From NCBI RefSeq assembly GCF_000378825.1, contig NZ_KB900388.1:2549818-2613817 (forward strand): DNA of 64,000 bases, given 5' to 3'. This DNA is from Salinispora vitiensis. Its GTDB lineage: Bacteria; Actinomycetota; Actinomycetes; Mycobacteriales; Micromonosporaceae. A program made the translations under genes and the position numbers. A model generated the notes under the pieces. It saw only the letters and a program-made list of their open reading frames with translations, was not told the DNA's origin and made no database searches. Positions 51,610 to 61,117 of the stretch are shown here, piece by piece (within the stretch, counting starts at the first letter, position 1; each line of letters begins with the position of its first letter).

Positions 51610-52583
51610 CACTGACCGGTCGCGCCGACCGGGGCACGGTTGACGCCGTCGGCGGGAGTCGGGTCCGAGCCCTCCGCGGCCGAAGTCCGGTCCGGCCCCT
51701 CCCCGACCGGCAGCCCGGCGAAGAGGTCGTCCTCCCACCCGTACGGGCCGGAGCCGGGGCCCTTTTCACCGCTGGCGAGGGTGTAGTACTCCACCCCCAT
51801 GAACTCGCTGCCGAAATTTCCGGCGATCGAGTACAGCCAGGAGTTGTCCGGAATCTGGGTGGCGTGCGCGCGCATCGCCGCCGCCTTCGCGGCGTGCTGC
51901 CCGCTCGCGTCGATCCGGGCGGCGATGTGCTCGTCCGGCGTGCAGAACGGCAACTCCACCGCCTCCTGGATGCCCGCGAACGGGTTGTCCGACGAGCCGG
52001 CGAAGTGGGTCATTCCGGCCTCCAGCACGCTGCGCGGCATCGCCGTCCAGTAGACCTTCGCCGGAGCGAACCCTTCGGCGGCGGCCAACTCGTGTGCCCG
52101 CATCGCCACCCGGTGGGCCTGGATGTGATCCGGATGGCCGTAAAACCCGTTGTCGTCATAGGTGACCATGACCTGGGGCCGGAGCTCCCGCATGAGCTCC
52201 ACCAGCTGCCCGGCGGCCACATCGAGGTCGGCCTGCCAAAAGGCGCGCGGGTGCTCGTTGGTGGCCAGGCCCATCATCCCGGAGTCGCGATAGCGGCCGG
52301 CGCCGCCGAGGAACCGGTGGTCGGTGACCCCGAGCGCGCGGCAGGCCGCCGCCAGCTCCCCGATCCGGTAGCCGCCGAGCTGGTCAGCCTCGGCCGCGGC
52401 GAGTTGCGCCAACTCCGGCACGTGCACCTCGCCCTCCTCACCCAGGGTGCAGGTGACGAGCGTGACGTGGGCGCCGGTGGCCGCGTAGTGGGCCATCGTC
52501 GCGCCGGTGCCGATGGCTTCGTCGTCGGGGTGCGCATGGACCAGCAGGAGCCGGCGATCGGGCGGTGTCGTCACGTCGGTCAC
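51606..52583 (-). CDS. mshB: MshB, GlcNAc-inositol deacetylase of mycothiol synthesis
   Basis: 325 aa. LmbE-type zinc deacetylase: [19 protein letters not shown] near residue 16 (zinc His, Asp and catalytic Asp), [17 protein letters not shown] near 140 (third zinc ligand), and [14 protein letters not shown] near 265. It deacetylates GlcNAc-Ins in mycothiol synthesis. The tail of about 40 residues after [10 protein letters not shown] is Pro/Gly-rich. GTG start. Links the window to mycoredoxin and SigR-dependent thiol homeostasis. Confidence 0.94.
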   Translation of the reverse strand: MTDVTTPPDRRLLLVHAHPDDEAIGTGATMAHYAATGAHVTLVTCTLGEEGEVHVPELAQLAAAEADQLGGYRIGELAAACRALGVTDHRFLGGAGRYRDSGMMGLATNEHPRAFWQADLDVAAGQLVELMRELRPQVMVTYDDNGFYGHPDHIQAHRVAMRAHELAAAEGFAPAKVYWTAMPRSVLEAGMTHFAGSSDNPFAGIQEAVELPFCTPDEHIAARIDASGQHAAKAAAMRAHATQIPDNSWLYSIAGNFGSEFMGVEYYTLASGEKGPGSGPYGWEDDLFAGLPVGEGPDRTSAAEGSDPTPADGVNRAPVGATGQW

Positions 52584-52655
52584 TCTATCCGGCGGTTCTC
52601 GCCGCCGACCGGGATGCGTCCGGGCAGGTCCGCCACATCACCCACCGCGCCGCCC

Positions 52656-52661
52656 TACGAT
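52656..52661 (+). promoter_or_regulatory. -10 element (TACGAT) for the leaderless S9 peptidase gene
   Basis: TACGAT is followed by exactly seven bases and the GTG at 52669; no Shine-Dalgarno. Same layout as at hisN, 7159 and 18109. Confidence 0.5.
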
Positions 52662-52668
52662 CCGACTT

Positions 52669-54801
52669 GTGGACTATCCGGAGCTGGCCGCACGGACCCG
52701 TCGGTTCCGCCACGGAGCGCCGCGGGCGATCTCGGTGGCCGACGACGGCTCCCGGGTGCTCTTCCTTCGCTCGGGCGGGCCGACGGACCCGACCGAGGCG
52801 CTCTGGCTCCTTGACGTCGACACCGGGCAGGAGCGGCTTGTCGCCGATCCGGCGGCGCTCCGGTCGGAGGACACCGACCAGCTCAGCCCGGGAGAGCGCA
52901 CGCTACGGGAGCGGCTGCGGTTGAGCGCCGACGGCATCGGCTCGTACGCCCTCGACTCGGCTGGCCGGGTGGCGATCTTCGCCCTGGGTGGCCGGCTCTT
53001 CCGGGCCGACCTGATCCACGGGGACGTGGTCGAGGTGGCCGCCGCCGGTCCGGTGCTCGATCCCCGCCCCGACCCGACCGGGCAGCGGCTGGCGTACGTG
53101 ACCGACGCCGCGGCCGGGGTCCGCCGGGGTGAGCTTCGGGTGGTCGAGTACGACGGCACCGACACCATGCTCGCCGGCGAGGACGCGGGAGTCATCTGGG
53201 GGCTGGCCGAGCACGTCGCGGCGGAGGAGTTCAACCGGTTCCGGGGCTACTGGTGGGCGCCGGACGGTCGCTCGGTGCTGGCCGCCCGGGTGGACGAGTC
53301 CCGAGTGGGCCGATGGCACCTGCACGATCCGGCCGAGCCGGCGACCGCGCCGACCACCGTTGCCTACCCCCGGGCCGGCGGACCGAATGCCGAGGTCAGC
53401 CTGCACCTGCTCGATCTCGACGGCGGCTGGGTCGACGTGCACTGGGACCGGGAGACCTACCCGTACCTGACCGCGGTGCACTGGACCGACGGCGGACCGC
53501 TGATCACCGTGCTGCGCCGCTCCCAGCAGCACGGACTGGTACTCGCGGTGGATCCACGCACCGGGGAGACCCAGGTGCACGCCGAGCTGGCCGATCCGCG
53601 CTGGGTGGAGCCGGTCCCCGGTACTCCCGCGCACCTGCCGGACGGGCGGGTACTGGTCGGCGGGGAACTCGCCCACGACGGCTACGACGCACGGTGCCTC
53701 TTCGCCGACGGAACGCTGCTGACGCCGCCGTCGCTCTACGTTCGCCGGGTGGTGGGCCGGCTCCCGGCCCGCTCCGGCACCGGAGCGGCCGACCTGCTGG
53801 TGGAGGCGGCCGAGGGCGAGCCGAGCGAGCAGCACCTGTTCCGGGTCCGCACCGCCGTCGGCGGCGGTATGGACGTCCGCCGGATCACCCCGGACTCCGG
53901 CTGGCACGTCGGTGTCGTCGGCGGGGACGTGTTGGTGGTGGGCAGCGCCTCCCTGGACCATCCGGGTCTGCGCTGGACGGTCTGGCGCGGTGACCGGGAG
54001 GTGGCGACGCTGCGGTCGTTCGCGGCGACCCCGCCGTACGCTCCGCTGCCGTTGTTGGAGCGGGTGACCGATCGGCGGCTGCCGGCGGCGGTGCTCTACC
54101 CGGAGAACCACGTCTCCGGCCGCCGGCTGCCGGTGCTGCTGGACGTGTACGGCGGCCCCGGCCACCAGGAGGTGCTGGCGGCGCGGTCGGCGTGGTTGGA
54201 GCGGCAGTGGTGGGCCGACGCCGGGTTCGCGGTGGTCGTGATCGACAACCGCGGTACGCCGGGGGTCGCGCCGTCGTTCGAGAAGGCGATTCACCGGCGG
54301 GTGGCGGACATGGTCCTCACCGACCAGGTGGAGGGGCTCACCGCGCTCGCCGACAAGCACCCGGACCTGGACCTCGACCGGGTGGCGGTGCGGGGCTGGT
54401 CGTTCGGCGGCTGGCTGGCGGCGCTGGCGGTGCTGCGGCGCCCGGAGCTGTTCCGGTGTGGGATCGCCGGGGCGCCGGTGACCGACTGGAGCCTGTACGA
54501 CACCGCCTACACCGAACGCTACCTGGGCCTGCCCGAGGACGGGATGGACGTGTACGCCCACCATTCCCTGGTGGAGTTGGCCGCCGCCACCGAGCAGGCC
54601 CGGCCGCTGCTGCTGGTGCACGGGCTGGCCGACGACAACGTGGTGGCGGCACACACGCTGCGGCTGTCGGCCGCGCTGGTCGCCAACGGGCACCCGCATT
54701 CGGTGCTGCCGCTCACCGGCGCGACACACATGGCGGCGGGCGGTGTCAGTGAGCAGCTGCTGCGGCTGGAGCTGGCCTTCCTCCGTACCCACCTGGGGTG
54801 A
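52669..54801 (+). CDS. S9 prolyl oligopeptidase / DPP-IV-like peptidase
   Basis: 710 aa. An N-terminal eight-bladed beta-propeller (DPP-IV N-terminal region, with RFRGYWWAPDGRSVLAARVDES near residue 190) leads to a C-terminal alpha/beta-hydrolase with nucleophile GWSFGGWLAAL near 580, catalytic Asp in VHGLADDNV and His in TGATHMAAGG. It cleaves dipeptides or oligopeptides at Pro. GTG 52669 is probably leaderless. No signal peptide, so cytoplasmic. Divergent from mshB, with 85 bases between the starts. Confidence 0.93.
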   Translation: MDYPELAARTRRFRHGAPRAISVADDGSRVLFLRSGGPTDPTEALWLLDVDTGQERLVADPAALRSEDTDQLSPGERTLRERLRLSADGIGSYALDSAGRVAIFALGGRLFRADLIHGDVVEVAAAGPVLDPRPDPTGQRLAYVTDAAAGVRRGELRVVEYDGTDTMLAGEDAGVIWGLAEHVAAEEFNRFRGYWWAPDGRSVLAARVDESRVGRWHLHDPAEPATAPTTVAYPRAGGPNAEVSLHLLDLDGGWVDVHWDRETYPYLTAVHWTDGGPLITVLRRSQQHGLVLAVDPRTGETQVHAELADPRWVEPVPGTPAHLPDGRVLVGGELAHDGYDARCLFADGTLLTPPSLYVRRVVGRLPARSGTGAADLLVEAAEGEPSEQHLFRVRTAVGGGMDVRRITPDSGWHVGVVGGDVLVVGSASLDHPGLRWTVWRGDREVATLRSFAATPPYAPLPLLERVTDRRLPAAVLYPENHVSGRRLPVLLDVYGGPGHQEVLAARSAWLERQWWADAGFAVVVIDNRGTPGVAPSFEKAIHRRVADMVLTDQVEGLTALADKHPDLDLDRVAVRGWSFGGWLAALAVLRRPELFRCGIAGAPVTDWSLYDTAYTERYLGLPEDGMDVYAHHSLVELAAATEQARPLLLVHGLADDNVVAAHTLRLSAALVANGHPHSVLPLTGATHMAAGGVSEQLLRLELAFLRTHLG

Positions 54802-54868
54802 GCGCCGCCCCGGCGGGTACGGAGAAAATTGGGTCAGCCCGCGCGGTGCTGCCCGTTGCCCGCGCCGG

Positions 54869-55369
54869 TCACCCCGCCTGTTGCCGGGCCCAGTCGGCGA
54901 CCCGTCGCGCGCTCTCCTCCTCGGAGAGGTCCGCCACCCGGGTCAGGACCGACCACCGTACGCCGAACGGGTCCCGGATGCTGGCGAAGCGGTCACCCGA
55001 GACGAAGGTGGACGGGGCTTCCCGGATGACCGCGCCGGCCGCCTGGGCCCGTTCGACCACGGCGTCGACGTCCGGGCAGTAGTAGCCGATGGAGTAGCAG
55101 TCCTGCTCCCCTTCGGGGCCCGCGACGAGCCCATACTTGGGCATCGGCTCCCCGAGCTGCAGCAGCCCCTGGCCGAAGTCGAGGACGGCGTGGGCCACGA
55201 CACCACCCAGCTCGGTCACGTCAACCACCCGCGCACCGAAAACTCTCTGGTAGAAATCGATGGCCCGGCGGGCGTCCGGGATGACCAGAAAGGGAGTCAG
55301 GCTGGTAGCTCCGTGCGGCGTGCCGTTCGTGGTGTGCGCGCCGTCGGCGGCTTGGTTCGGATCAGTCAT
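54869..55369 (-). CDS. VOC-family (glyoxalase/bleomycin-resistance-like) protein
   Basis: 166 aa from ATG 55367-55369. Glyoxalase-like fold: LTPFLVIPDARRAIDFYQRV near residue 25, VVAHAVLDFGQGLLQLGEP, and IRDPFGVRWSVL near 133, the 'phnB/YdcJ' type. Could be a metal-dependent lyase or a bleomycin-binding protein; unassigned. Its start is five bases from the start of the divergent AraC gene, so the two share one regulatory gap. Confidence 0.85.
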   Translation of the reverse strand: MTDPNQAADGAHTTNGTPHGATSLTPFLVIPDARRAIDFYQRVFGARVVDVTELGGVVAHAVLDFGQGLLQLGEPMPKYGLVAGPEGEQDCYSIGYYCPDVDAVVERAQAAGAVIREAPSTFVSGDRFASIRDPFGVRWSVLTRVADLSEEESARRVADWARQQAG

Positions 55370-55374
55370 AGGAG

Positions 55375-56232
55375 TTGACCATAGGTAGGCGCAGCACGCA
55401 GCGGCTTGAAGATTCGCGACAGGAATCCGAGCCGGGTACGGCGAACCGGCGGGGTGTCCTCTATCCGGCGCGGCTGCCCACGTTCGCCCGTCTTCCGGCA
55501 CCAGATTCGGTGGCACAGCTAGTGCGCTGGTTCTGGATTCCAGAGTGGTGTCTCCCGGCCGGGCAGACCTCCCGACAGCAGCTGATCGCGTTTCCCGCCT
55601 GCAATCTCGTGGTCGAACCAGCCGGGGTCGGCCTCGCCGGGCCAACGACGGGCAGCTCGTACCGCGACCTCACCGGCACCGGTTGGGCGGTCGGAGCTCT
55701 GCTCCGGCCAGCGGCGGTGCCCCACTTCACCGGGGCACCGGCGGTGCTGCGGAACCGGTACCAGCTCCTGGACCTCCCGGTCCTGCGGGAGCGGGTGGGG
55801 CGAGCGATGCTCGGGCCGGACGATCCACCCACCCGGCACCGCCAGGCGGTGGACGCCTTCGCGGCGTGGCTTACCGGTACGGTGCCGCCACCGCGGCACG
55901 AGGCGCTGTTGGCCAACCGGATGGCCGATCTCATCGACGCCGATCCGGCGGTGCGCACCGTCGAGGATGTCGCCCGCCGCCTGTGCATCTCCGCCCGGTC
56001 GGTGCAGCGGCTCGCGGCCCGGTTCGTCGGGTTGCCGCCGGCAGTGATGATCCGCCGCCGTCGACTACAGGACGCCGCCCAACGCCTGCGGAATGATCCG
56101 GAGATGACGCTGGCCGATGTCGCTGCTGACCTCGGTTACAGCGACCAAGCCCACCTCGCGAACGAATTCCGGTCGGTGCTCGGCCTCACGCCGGGCGCGT
56201 ACCGGAGTCGGGTCGGACCAACGGTCGGCTGA
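55375..56232 (+). CDS. AraC-family transcriptional regulator
   Basis: 285 aa from the possible TTG at 55375; the true start may be later because no Shine-Dalgarno is present and the first 25 residues are poorly conserved. N-terminal domain (LVRWFWIPEWCLPAG) and a C-terminal AraC HTH pair (VEDVARRLCISARSVQRLAARF and LADVAADLGYSDQAHLANEFRSVLGLTPGAYR). It may regulate the divergent VOC gene. Confidence 0.85.
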   Translation: MTIGRRSTQRLEDSRQESEPGTANRRGVLYPARLPTFARLPAPDSVAQLVRWFWIPEWCLPAGQTSRQQLIAFPACNLVVEPAGVGLAGPTTGSSYRDLTGTGWAVGALLRPAAVPHFTGAPAVLRNRYQLLDLPVLRERVGRAMLGPDDPPTRHRQAVDAFAAWLTGTVPPPRHEALLANRMADLIDADPAVRTVEDVARRLCISARSVQRLAARFVGLPPAVMIRRRRLQDAAQRLRNDPEMTLADVAADLGYSDQAHLANEFRSVLGLTPGAYRSRVGPTVG

Positions 56233-56556
56233 TCCGCGAACCGCCGGCCATCGCGGGCGGCCGGGTCGAGCACCGGGGTGGCCGGGCTGGTCGTCGCGCT
56301 GGTCGGGGCCGGGCCGTCGCCGTTGAACGAACGGATAGGCCTCGATGTGCCGACAGGCCTTTTCAAGAACGGGGACACACGGGACACTGCCTTGCGCGGA
56401 CGGCTCGCAAAGATCGGCGTAACGTGTGTCAACTAGCTGCGCCGTTTCTCCGGCGCGGTCGTTGGTGTGCGCATGACGTTGGCAAGCGGGTCCGGCCTGG
56501 TTGCCTACCGAACTTGATCCGCCGCCCATCCGGGGCCCGTCAGGGAGACGACTGGA
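56233..56556. other. Intergenic region upstream of sdhCAB
   Basis: 324 bases with no convincing gene. It should hold the sdhCAB promoter, but I see no clear -35/-10 pair, Rex or Fur-like site or riboswitch. The ribosome-binding site of sdhC (CAGGGAGA) is at its right edge. Confidence 0.4.
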
Positions 56557-57375
56557 ATGACATCAACGGCAACGAGGCCGGGAGGACCGGGCGCACGTCC
56601 ACGTGCCGCCATCGCGGCCCGAACGTTGCGTACCGACCGCTGGTGGGTGCAGCCCGTCGGCATCGCCGCGATCCTGCTCTTCTTCATCGTCTATTCGACA
56701 ATTCGCGTCTTCATGGCGAAGTGGTACTACGTGGAGGACTACCACTACCTCACGCCGCTGTACTCGCCGTGTCTGACCGACTCGTGCCTACCTGGCTCGT
56801 CGCACTTCGGCACCCCGTTCGGCGAGTTCCCCTTCTTCCTCCCCCTCGGCATCGTCGCCTTCCCGATCGTCGCCGGATTCCGGGTGACCTGCTACTACTA
56901 CCGCAAGGCGGGCTACCGCTCGTTGTGGGCGTCCCCGCCGGCCTGCGCGGTGACCGAGCCGCACCAGAAGTACACCGGGGAGACCCGGTTCCCGCTGTTC
57001 GTCATGAACTGGCACCGGTACTTCTTCTACCTGGCCTTCGTGGTCCTGCTGATCAACATCTACGACGCGATCCTCGCGTTCCGCGGGCCGGACGGGGCCT
57101 TCGGCGTCGGCCTGGGCACGCTGATCATTTTGGTCAACATCGTCGCGCTGGCCGGCTACACGCTCTCCTGCCACGCCTGCCGGCACGTGATGGGCGGACG
57201 ACTGAAGCACTTCTCCCGGAACCCGGTGCGGTACCGCTTCTGGACGTTGGTCTCGAAGCTGAACGTCCGACACGGCACGTTCGCCATGGTGTCGCTGTTC
57301 ACGGTGCTCTTCACCGACTTCTACATCATGGCCGTCTCCGCCGGCTGGTTCACCGACCTGCGGTTCATCAACTAG
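56557..57375 (+). CDS. sdhC: Succinate dehydrogenase membrane anchor subunit (Sdh1 type)
   Basis: 272 aa. Five hydrophobic helices (PVGIAAILLFFIVYSTIRVF, FLPLGIVAFPIVAGFRVTC, FFYLAFVVLLINIYDAILAF, LIILVNIVALAGYTL, TFAMVSLFTVLFTDFYIMAV). His residues in MNWHRYFFYLAF and SCHACRHVMGG may bind quinone or heme. Length and helices match the actinobacterial Sdh1 anchor (Rv0249c, about 273 aa). First gene of sdhCAB; sdhA follows after 11 bases. Confidence 0.92.
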   Translation: MTSTATRPGGPGARPRAAIAARTLRTDRWWVQPVGIAAILLFFIVYSTIRVFMAKWYYVEDYHYLTPLYSPCLTDSCLPGSSHFGTPFGEFPFFLPLGIVAFPIVAGFRVTCYYYRKAGYRSLWASPPACAVTEPHQKYTGETRFPLFVMNWHRYFFYLAFVVLLINIYDAILAFRGPDGAFGVGLGTLIILVNIVALAGYTLSCHACRHVMGGRLKHFSRNPVRYRFWTLVSKLNVRHGTFAMVSLFTVLFTDFYIMAVSAGWFTDLRFIN

Positions 57376-57386
57376 AGGGCCCCGAC

Positions 57387-59300
57387 ATGACCACTACCAC
57401 GCGAATCGAACGACACCACTACGACGTCGTCGTGATCGGGGCCGGCGGCGCCGGGCTGCGGGCGGCGATCGAAGCCCGGCTGGCCGGCAAGAAGACCGCG
57501 ATCATCTCGAAGTCGCTCTTCGGCAAGGCGCACACGGTGATGGCCGAGGGCGGCGCCGCCGCCGCGATGGGGAACGTGAACAGCCGGGACAGCTGGCCGG
57601 TGCACTTCCGCGACACCATGCGCGGCGGCAAGTTCCTGAACAACTTCCGCATGGCCGAGCTGCACGCGAAGGAGTCGCCGCAGCGAATCTGGGAGCTGGA
57701 GACCTACGGCGCCCTCTTCGACCGGACGAAGGACGGGAGGATCTCCCAGCGCAACTTCGGCGGGCACGAGTACCCGCGCCTCGCGCACGTGGGCGACCGC
57801 ACCGGCCTGGAGCTGATCCGTACCCTCCAGCAGAAGATCGTCTCGCTCCAGCAGGAGGATCGGCGCGAGCACGGCTCGTACGACGCCCGGATCCGGGTAT
57901 TCGCCGAGACCACCATCACCGAGCTGCTGCTCGACGGCGACCGGGTCGCCGGCGCCTTCGGCTACTACCGGGAGTCGGGCGAGTTCATCCTCTTCGAGGC
58001 GCCGGCCGTGGTGCTGGCCACCGGTGGGGTCGGCCGCTCGTACAAGGTCACCTCGAATTCCTGGGAGTACACCGGGGACGGCCACGCGCTGGCGCTGCGC
58101 GCCGGGGCGACGCTGATCAACATGGAGTTTCTCCAGTTCCACCCGACCGGCATGGTCTGGCCGCCCTCGGTGAAGGGCATCCTGGTCACCGAGTCGGTCC
58201 GCGGGGACGGCGGGATCCTGAAGAACTCCGAGGGCAAGCGGTTCATGTTCGACTACGTGCCGGATGTGTTCCGGAAGCAGTACGCGGACAGCGAGGCCGA
58301 GGCGGACCGCTGGTACGAGGACCCGGACCACAACCGGCGACCACCGGAGCTGCTGCCGCGCGACGAGGTGGCCCGGGCGATCAACAGCGAGGTCAAGGCG
58401 GGCCGGGGCACCCCTGCTGGCGGCGTCTACCTGGACATCGCCTCCCGGCTGCCGGCGGAGGAGATTCGCCGTCGCCTCCCGTCGATGTACCACCAGTTCA
58501 AGGAGCTGGCCGATGTCGACATCACCCGGGAGCCGATGGAGGTCGGTCCGACCTGTCACTACGTGATGGGCGGGGTGGAGGTCGACCCCGACTCCGGTGC
58601 GGCCTTCGGCCACGTCCGCGGGCTGTTCGCCGCGGGTGAGGTCTCCGGCGGCATGCACGGCTCCAACCGGCTCGGCGGTAACTCCTTGTCGGACCTGCTG
58701 GTCTTCGGCAAGCGGGCGGGCGGGCACGCCGCCTCGTACGCTGACGGATTGGCGTCTCGACCCCAGGTCCCGGTGCCGGCGGTGGAGACCGCGGTGGAGA
58801 CGGCCCTGGCCCCGTTGCAGCGGGACACCGGCGAGAGCCCGTACGTCCTGCAGCAGGATCTCCAGGCGGTGATGGGCGAGCTGGTCGGCATCATTCGCCG
58901 GGAGGGCGAGCTGGTTGACGCGCTGGCCCGCCTCGGCGAGCTCCGCGAACGCGTGGCGAAGGTGAGCGCGGCGGGCGGCCGGCGCTACAACCCGGGCTGG
59001 CACCTCGCCCTGGATCTCCGCAACATGCTGGTGGTCTCCGAGTGCACCGCGAAGGCAGCGCTGGAGCGGCGGGAGTCGCGGGGCGGCCACACCCGCGAGG
59101 ACCATCCGACGATGGACCCGGCCTGGCGACGGGTCAACCAGGTCTGCTCCCTGGAGGGCGACATCGTGCACCTGGACCGCAAGCCGCTACCGCGGATGCG
59201 GCCGGAGCTTTTCGCCCTCTTCGACCGCGCGGAGTTGGCCAAGTACCTGACCGACGAGGAGCTGGCGGAGTTCGACGCCCTCACCGAGGAGGAGCGCTGA
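57387..59300 (+). CDS. sdhA: Succinate dehydrogenase flavoprotein subunit
   Basis: 637 aa. FAD-binding VVVIGAGGAGLRAAIEARLA near residue 13, FAD-linking region GKAHTVMAEGGAAAAMG, substrate-site LQFHPTGMVW near 245, RGDGGILKNSEGKRF, and the C-terminal GGMHGSNRLGGNSLSDLLVF. Oxidises succinate to fumarate at the membrane with SdhB and SdhC. ATG 57387 with AGAGGG upstream. It ends three bases before sdhB. Confidence 0.95.
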   Translation: MTTTTRIERHHYDVVVIGAGGAGLRAAIEARLAGKKTAIISKSLFGKAHTVMAEGGAAAAMGNVNSRDSWPVHFRDTMRGGKFLNNFRMAELHAKESPQRIWELETYGALFDRTKDGRISQRNFGGHEYPRLAHVGDRTGLELIRTLQQKIVSLQQEDRREHGSYDARIRVFAETTITELLLDGDRVAGAFGYYRESGEFILFEAPAVVLATGGVGRSYKVTSNSWEYTGDGHALALRAGATLINMEFLQFHPTGMVWPPSVKGILVTESVRGDGGILKNSEGKRFMFDYVPDVFRKQYADSEAEADRWYEDPDHNRRPPELLPRDEVARAINSEVKAGRGTPAGGVYLDIASRLPAEEIRRRLPSMYHQFKELADVDITREPMEVGPTCHYVMGGVEVDPDSGAAFGHVRGLFAAGEVSGGMHGSNRLGGNSLSDLLVFGKRAGGHAASYADGLASRPQVPVPAVETAVETALAPLQRDTGESPYVLQQDLQAVMGELVGIIRREGELVDALARLGELRERVAKVSAAGGRRYNPGWHLALDLRNMLVVSECTAKAALERRESRGGHTREDHPTMDPAWRRVNQVCSLEGDIVHLDRKPLPRMRPELFALFDRAELAKYLTDEELAEFDALTEEER

Positions 59301-59303
59301 GGA

Positions 59304-60404
59304 ATGGGAACTGAGAAGAGCCAGGCGGCCGGCGCACCGGCCACGAAGCGACAGTTCCGCATCTGGCGGGGCGACGAGACCGGCGGCGACCTGAAGGAAT
59401 ACCTGGTCGAGGTGAAAGAGGGCGAGGTCGTCCTCGACATCATCCACCGACTGCAGAGCACCGAGGCGCCGGACCTCGCCTGCCGCTGGAACTGCAAGGC
59501 CGGCAAGTGCGGCTCCTGCTCGGTGGAGATCAACGGCAAACCGAAGCTGGCCTGCATGACCCGGATGTCGACCTTCACCGCGGACGAGACGATCTCGGTC
59601 ACGCCGCTACGGACGTTCCCGATCGTTCGGGACCTGGTCACCGATGTCTCGTTCAACTACGAGAAGGCCCGGGAGACACCGGCCTTCGCACCGCCCCCCG
59701 GTGTCACCCCAGGCGACTACCGGATGCAGCAGGTGGACGTCGAGCGCTCGCAGGAGTTCCGCAAGTGCATCGAGTGCTTCCTCTGCCAGACGGTCTGTCA
59801 CGTGATCCGGGACCATGAGGAGAACAAGCCCGCCTTCGCCGGGCCGCGGTACTTCATTCGCGCGGCCGAGTTGGACATGCACCCGCTGGACGCGCGGGAC
59901 GACCGCAAGGAGTACGCGCAGGCCGAACAGGGCTTGGGCTACTGCAACATCACCAAGTGCTGCACCGAGGTCTGCCCGGAGCACATCAAGATCACGGATA
60001 ACGGGATTATCCCCATGAAGGAGCGGGTAGTCGACCGGAAGTATGATCCTCTTGTTTGGCTCGGTAACAAGATCTTCCGGAGGGGTCAGGTGCCTCAGAC
60101 CAGCGTGACCAGCGAGCACTCTCCGGGCGCCGTGCGCGCCCCCGCCGCCGGCCCGCCCGGGTTCCACTCACACGCGGGAGCCTCGCACGACCCGAAGGCC
60201 GAGGCGCAGGCGCAGGCGGGTGTCAACTGGCACCGCGAGGTGCCGAAGCCGACCGCCCCGACACTTGACGAGTCCGGCAAGCTGCCTCTGACCGAGCTCA
60301 CCTTCGACCGGCCGGCCGCACCGTCGCCGTTCGGCGAGGACGTGAGTTTCCCGCTGCCGCCGGAGCACCTGAACTACGCCCACCCGGAGCAGGACAAACA
60401 CTGA
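59304..60404 (+). CDS. sdhB: Succinate dehydrogenase iron-sulfur subunit with C-terminal extension
   Basis: 366 aa. [2Fe-2S] domain: CRWNCKAGKCGSCS to LAC (about 60-84); then CIECFLCQTVC and CNITKCCTEVCP for the [4Fe-4S] and [3Fe-4S] centres. The family length is about 250; here a Pro/Ala/His-rich tail of about 110 residues is added after KIFRRGQVPQ, with no cysteines. The tail is in frame and ends at a clean stop followed by a terminator, so it is real coding sequence. Confidence 0.92.
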   Translation: MGTEKSQAAGAPATKRQFRIWRGDETGGDLKEYLVEVKEGEVVLDIIHRLQSTEAPDLACRWNCKAGKCGSCSVEINGKPKLACMTRMSTFTADETISVTPLRTFPIVRDLVTDVSFNYEKARETPAFAPPPGVTPGDYRMQQVDVERSQEFRKCIECFLCQTVCHVIRDHEENKPAFAGPRYFIRAAELDMHPLDARDDRKEYAQAEQGLGYCNITKCCTEVCPEHIKITDNGIIPMKERVVDRKYDPLVWLGNKIFRRGQVPQTSVTSEHSPGAVRAPAAGPPGFHSHAGASHDPKAEAQAQAGVNWHREVPKPTAPTLDESGKLPLTELTFDRPAAPSPFGEDVSFPLPPEHLNYAHPEQDKH

Positions 60405-60420
60405 ACACGGGAGCGACGAC

Positions 60421-60460
60421 GACAGGGCCGGCGGCAAACTCCGCCGGCCCTGTCCGTTTT
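60421..60460 (+). terminator. Rho-independent terminator after sdhCAB
   Basis: A perfect 14-bp stem (60421-60434 with 60441-60454), 6-nt loop, then CGTTTT. It ends the sdhCAB operon. Confidence 0.9.
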
Positions 60461-60488
60461 CGGGTCGCCCTTCCGGTTCTGCGGCGGG

Positions 60489-60929
60489 TCAACCAGTGGC
60501 CAGCAGTGGGCGGAGCGCGGCGACAATCGGGGCATCGGCGGGTAGCCAGGTGACGCTGTCCAGCTCGGCGGCGGAGAGCCAACGCAGCGCCGAGTGTTCC
60601 AACGCCTGCGGCTGGTCGCCGGGGAGCAGCCGGGCCAGATACACCTTCAGCACCGAGCGCCCGTGGGCCATCCGCACACTCCGACCGACCCGCTCGCCGA
60701 TCTCCACCCGGACAGCCAGCTCCTCGGCGCACTCGCGCCGTAGCGCCGCGGTCTCGGTCTCCCCGGGCTCCACCTTGCCGCCGGGGAACTCCCACCGGCC
60801 CGCAACCTCCGGGGGGGCAGACCGTGCGCAGGCCAGCACCCGGCCGTTCTGGATGATTGCCGCGCCGACGACCACCTTCGGCGCGGGTCGCTCGACCCGG
60901 CCGCCATCGCTTGCCTGTTCAGTTCGCAC
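60489..60929 (-). CDS. MutT-like Nudix hydrolase ((deoxy)nucleoside triphosphate pyrophosphohydrolase)
   Basis: 146 aa from GTG 60927-60929. Nudix box GGKVEPGETETAALRRECAE near residue 50 (the two Glu metal ligands in RECAEE are present; the final Gly is Ala), and preceding VLACARSAPPEVAGRWEFPG as in MutT. It likely removes oxidised nucleotides such as 8-oxo-dGTP. The frame is open for 54 codons before this start, but no homology begins there. Convergent with sdhB. Confidence 0.88.
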   Translation of the reverse strand: MRTEQASDGGRVERPAPKVVVGAAIIQNGRVLACARSAPPEVAGRWEFPGGKVEPGETETAALRRECAEELAVRVEIGERVGRSVRMAHGRSVLKVYLARLLPGDQPQALEHSALRWLSAAELDSVTWLPADAPIVAALRPLLATG

Positions 60930-61117
60930 GACCGTCCAGCGTGCCAGATCAATCGTCGGTTTGGGTACCGTGACCAACCCATCAGGCCAGGAAGACCCAG
61001 AAGTGTGGCCGTGGACACAGCTCCCACCAAGGGACAGACTTAGGCCACCGAACAGGCACGGAAGAGCGACGTTTAGGCTACAAGACCGCAACGATGCCGG
61101 GAGGTGTGGTGGTACGC

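Noticed and set aside
52903..54792. Long minus-strand open frame (629 codons) opposite the S9 peptidase gene
   Set aside because: Shadow of a complete prolyl oligopeptidase; no domain visible and an Arg/His/Gln-rich composition.
57372..59171. Long minus-strand open frame (599 codons) opposite sdhA
   Set aside because: Shadow of a complete succinate dehydrogenase flavoprotein.
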